From an uncultured Selenomonas sp. (GTDB lineage Bacteria > Bacillota > Negativicutes > Selenomonadales > Selenomonadaceae), in NCBI GenBank assembly GCA_945494195.1, contig CALYVJ010000141.1, forward strand, positions 1 to 5,573: a stretch of 5,573 nucleotides of DNA. Direction: 5' to 3'. Numbering within the stretch: the first letter of the stretch is position 1; each line of letters begins with the position of its first letter. The notes beneath the pieces were generated by a model. The model was not told the origin of the DNA. It saw nothing but the letters and a program-made list of their open reading frames with translations, and did not search any database. The position numbers were made by a program, and so were the translations under genes. Positions 5,489-5,573 of this stretch are shown here, piece by piece.

Positions 5489-5573
5489 TCATGGAAAAAC
5501 TCATTCGAGAATACTAATGGCCTGCTTAGAGAATATTTCCCTAAGGGCAAGGATATTACAGAAATTCCTGATG
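5489..5573 (+). pseudogene. IS30-family transposase fragment (5' truncated, runs off the window)
   Basis: In the frame beginning at 5489 the translation reads SWKNSF, then ENTNGLLREYFPKGKD and ITEIPD up to the window edge. The ENTNGLLREYFPKG block is the hallmark of IS30-family DDE transposases, around the third catalytic residue (Glu, 5507-5509). Typical members read W-Q-R-G-T-N before E-N, so one residue appears to be missing between the Trp and the Glu. Upstream of about 5489 the same frame stays open but reads lysine-rich sequence unlike a transposase, and the helix-turn-helix and the two Asp residues of the DDE triad are absent. The only in-frame start-like codon nearby is GTG at 5486. 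A remnant joined to foreign sequence is the simplest reading. The region 5431-5488 between the -10-like element and this fragment shows nothing I recognise. Confidence 0.75.

Noticed and set aside
1..5573. tRNA, rRNA, CRISPR array, TPP riboswitch or toxin-antitoxin pair
   Set aside because: I looked on both strands and saw no cloverleaf, spaced repeats, thi-box-type leader or small paired genes. The thiC leader, where a TPP riboswitch would be expected, lies outside the window.

Overview
The window looks like chromosomal DNA of an anaerobic, diderm Firmicute, most likely a Selenomonas or Mitsuokella type (Negativicutes). This is an inference from the protein flavour: a clostridial-style ThiC, a secreted M48 peptidase with a classical signal peptide, strong AGGAGG-type ribosome binding sites and TATAAT-type promoters. 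No rRNA or other marker is present to confirm it.

Layout. Positions 1-798 (+) hold the C-terminal part of a thiC gene, cut by the window start. A universal stress protein gene (920-1300, +) and a two-CBS-domain protein gene (1367-1813, +) follow, separated by a strong hairpin terminator (1313-1341). A second, bidirectional terminator (1817-1850) closes this rightward block and also serves the converging AI-2E/PerM-type membrane protein gene (1849-2901, -). Further right, also leftward, is a secreted M48 zinc metallopeptidase gene (3026-4102, -) with its own terminator at 2959-2997. The intergenic region 4103-4285 holds divergent promoters for this peptidase and for a P-loop nucleoside/nucleotide-kinase-like gene (4286-5311, +), which ends in a 13-bp hairpin terminator.

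The last 215 bases contain no intact gene. They hold two palindromes, one a near match to a CcpA cre operator, and a -10-like element. At the window edge is a fragment of an IS30-family transposase that enters the frame just before the region of the catalytic glutamate, so the DD part is missing. This looks like a mobile-element scar or a rearranged junction.

The genes do not form one pathway. Apart from possible thiC-usp co-transcription, nearly every gene has its own terminator and the leftward and kinase genes have recognisable promoters, so this is mostly a set of single-gene units: cofactor biosynthesis, ATP or adenylate-linked stress sensing (Usp and CBS), a membrane transporter, an envelope protease and a small-molecule kinase. 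I see no convincing new defence or biosynthetic system. The points most worth a second look are the altered SRGG substrate-binding motif in ThiC, the terminator placed in the leader of the CBS gene, the C-terminal extensions of the kinase and peptidase, and the operator-like palindromes beside the IS30 remnant.
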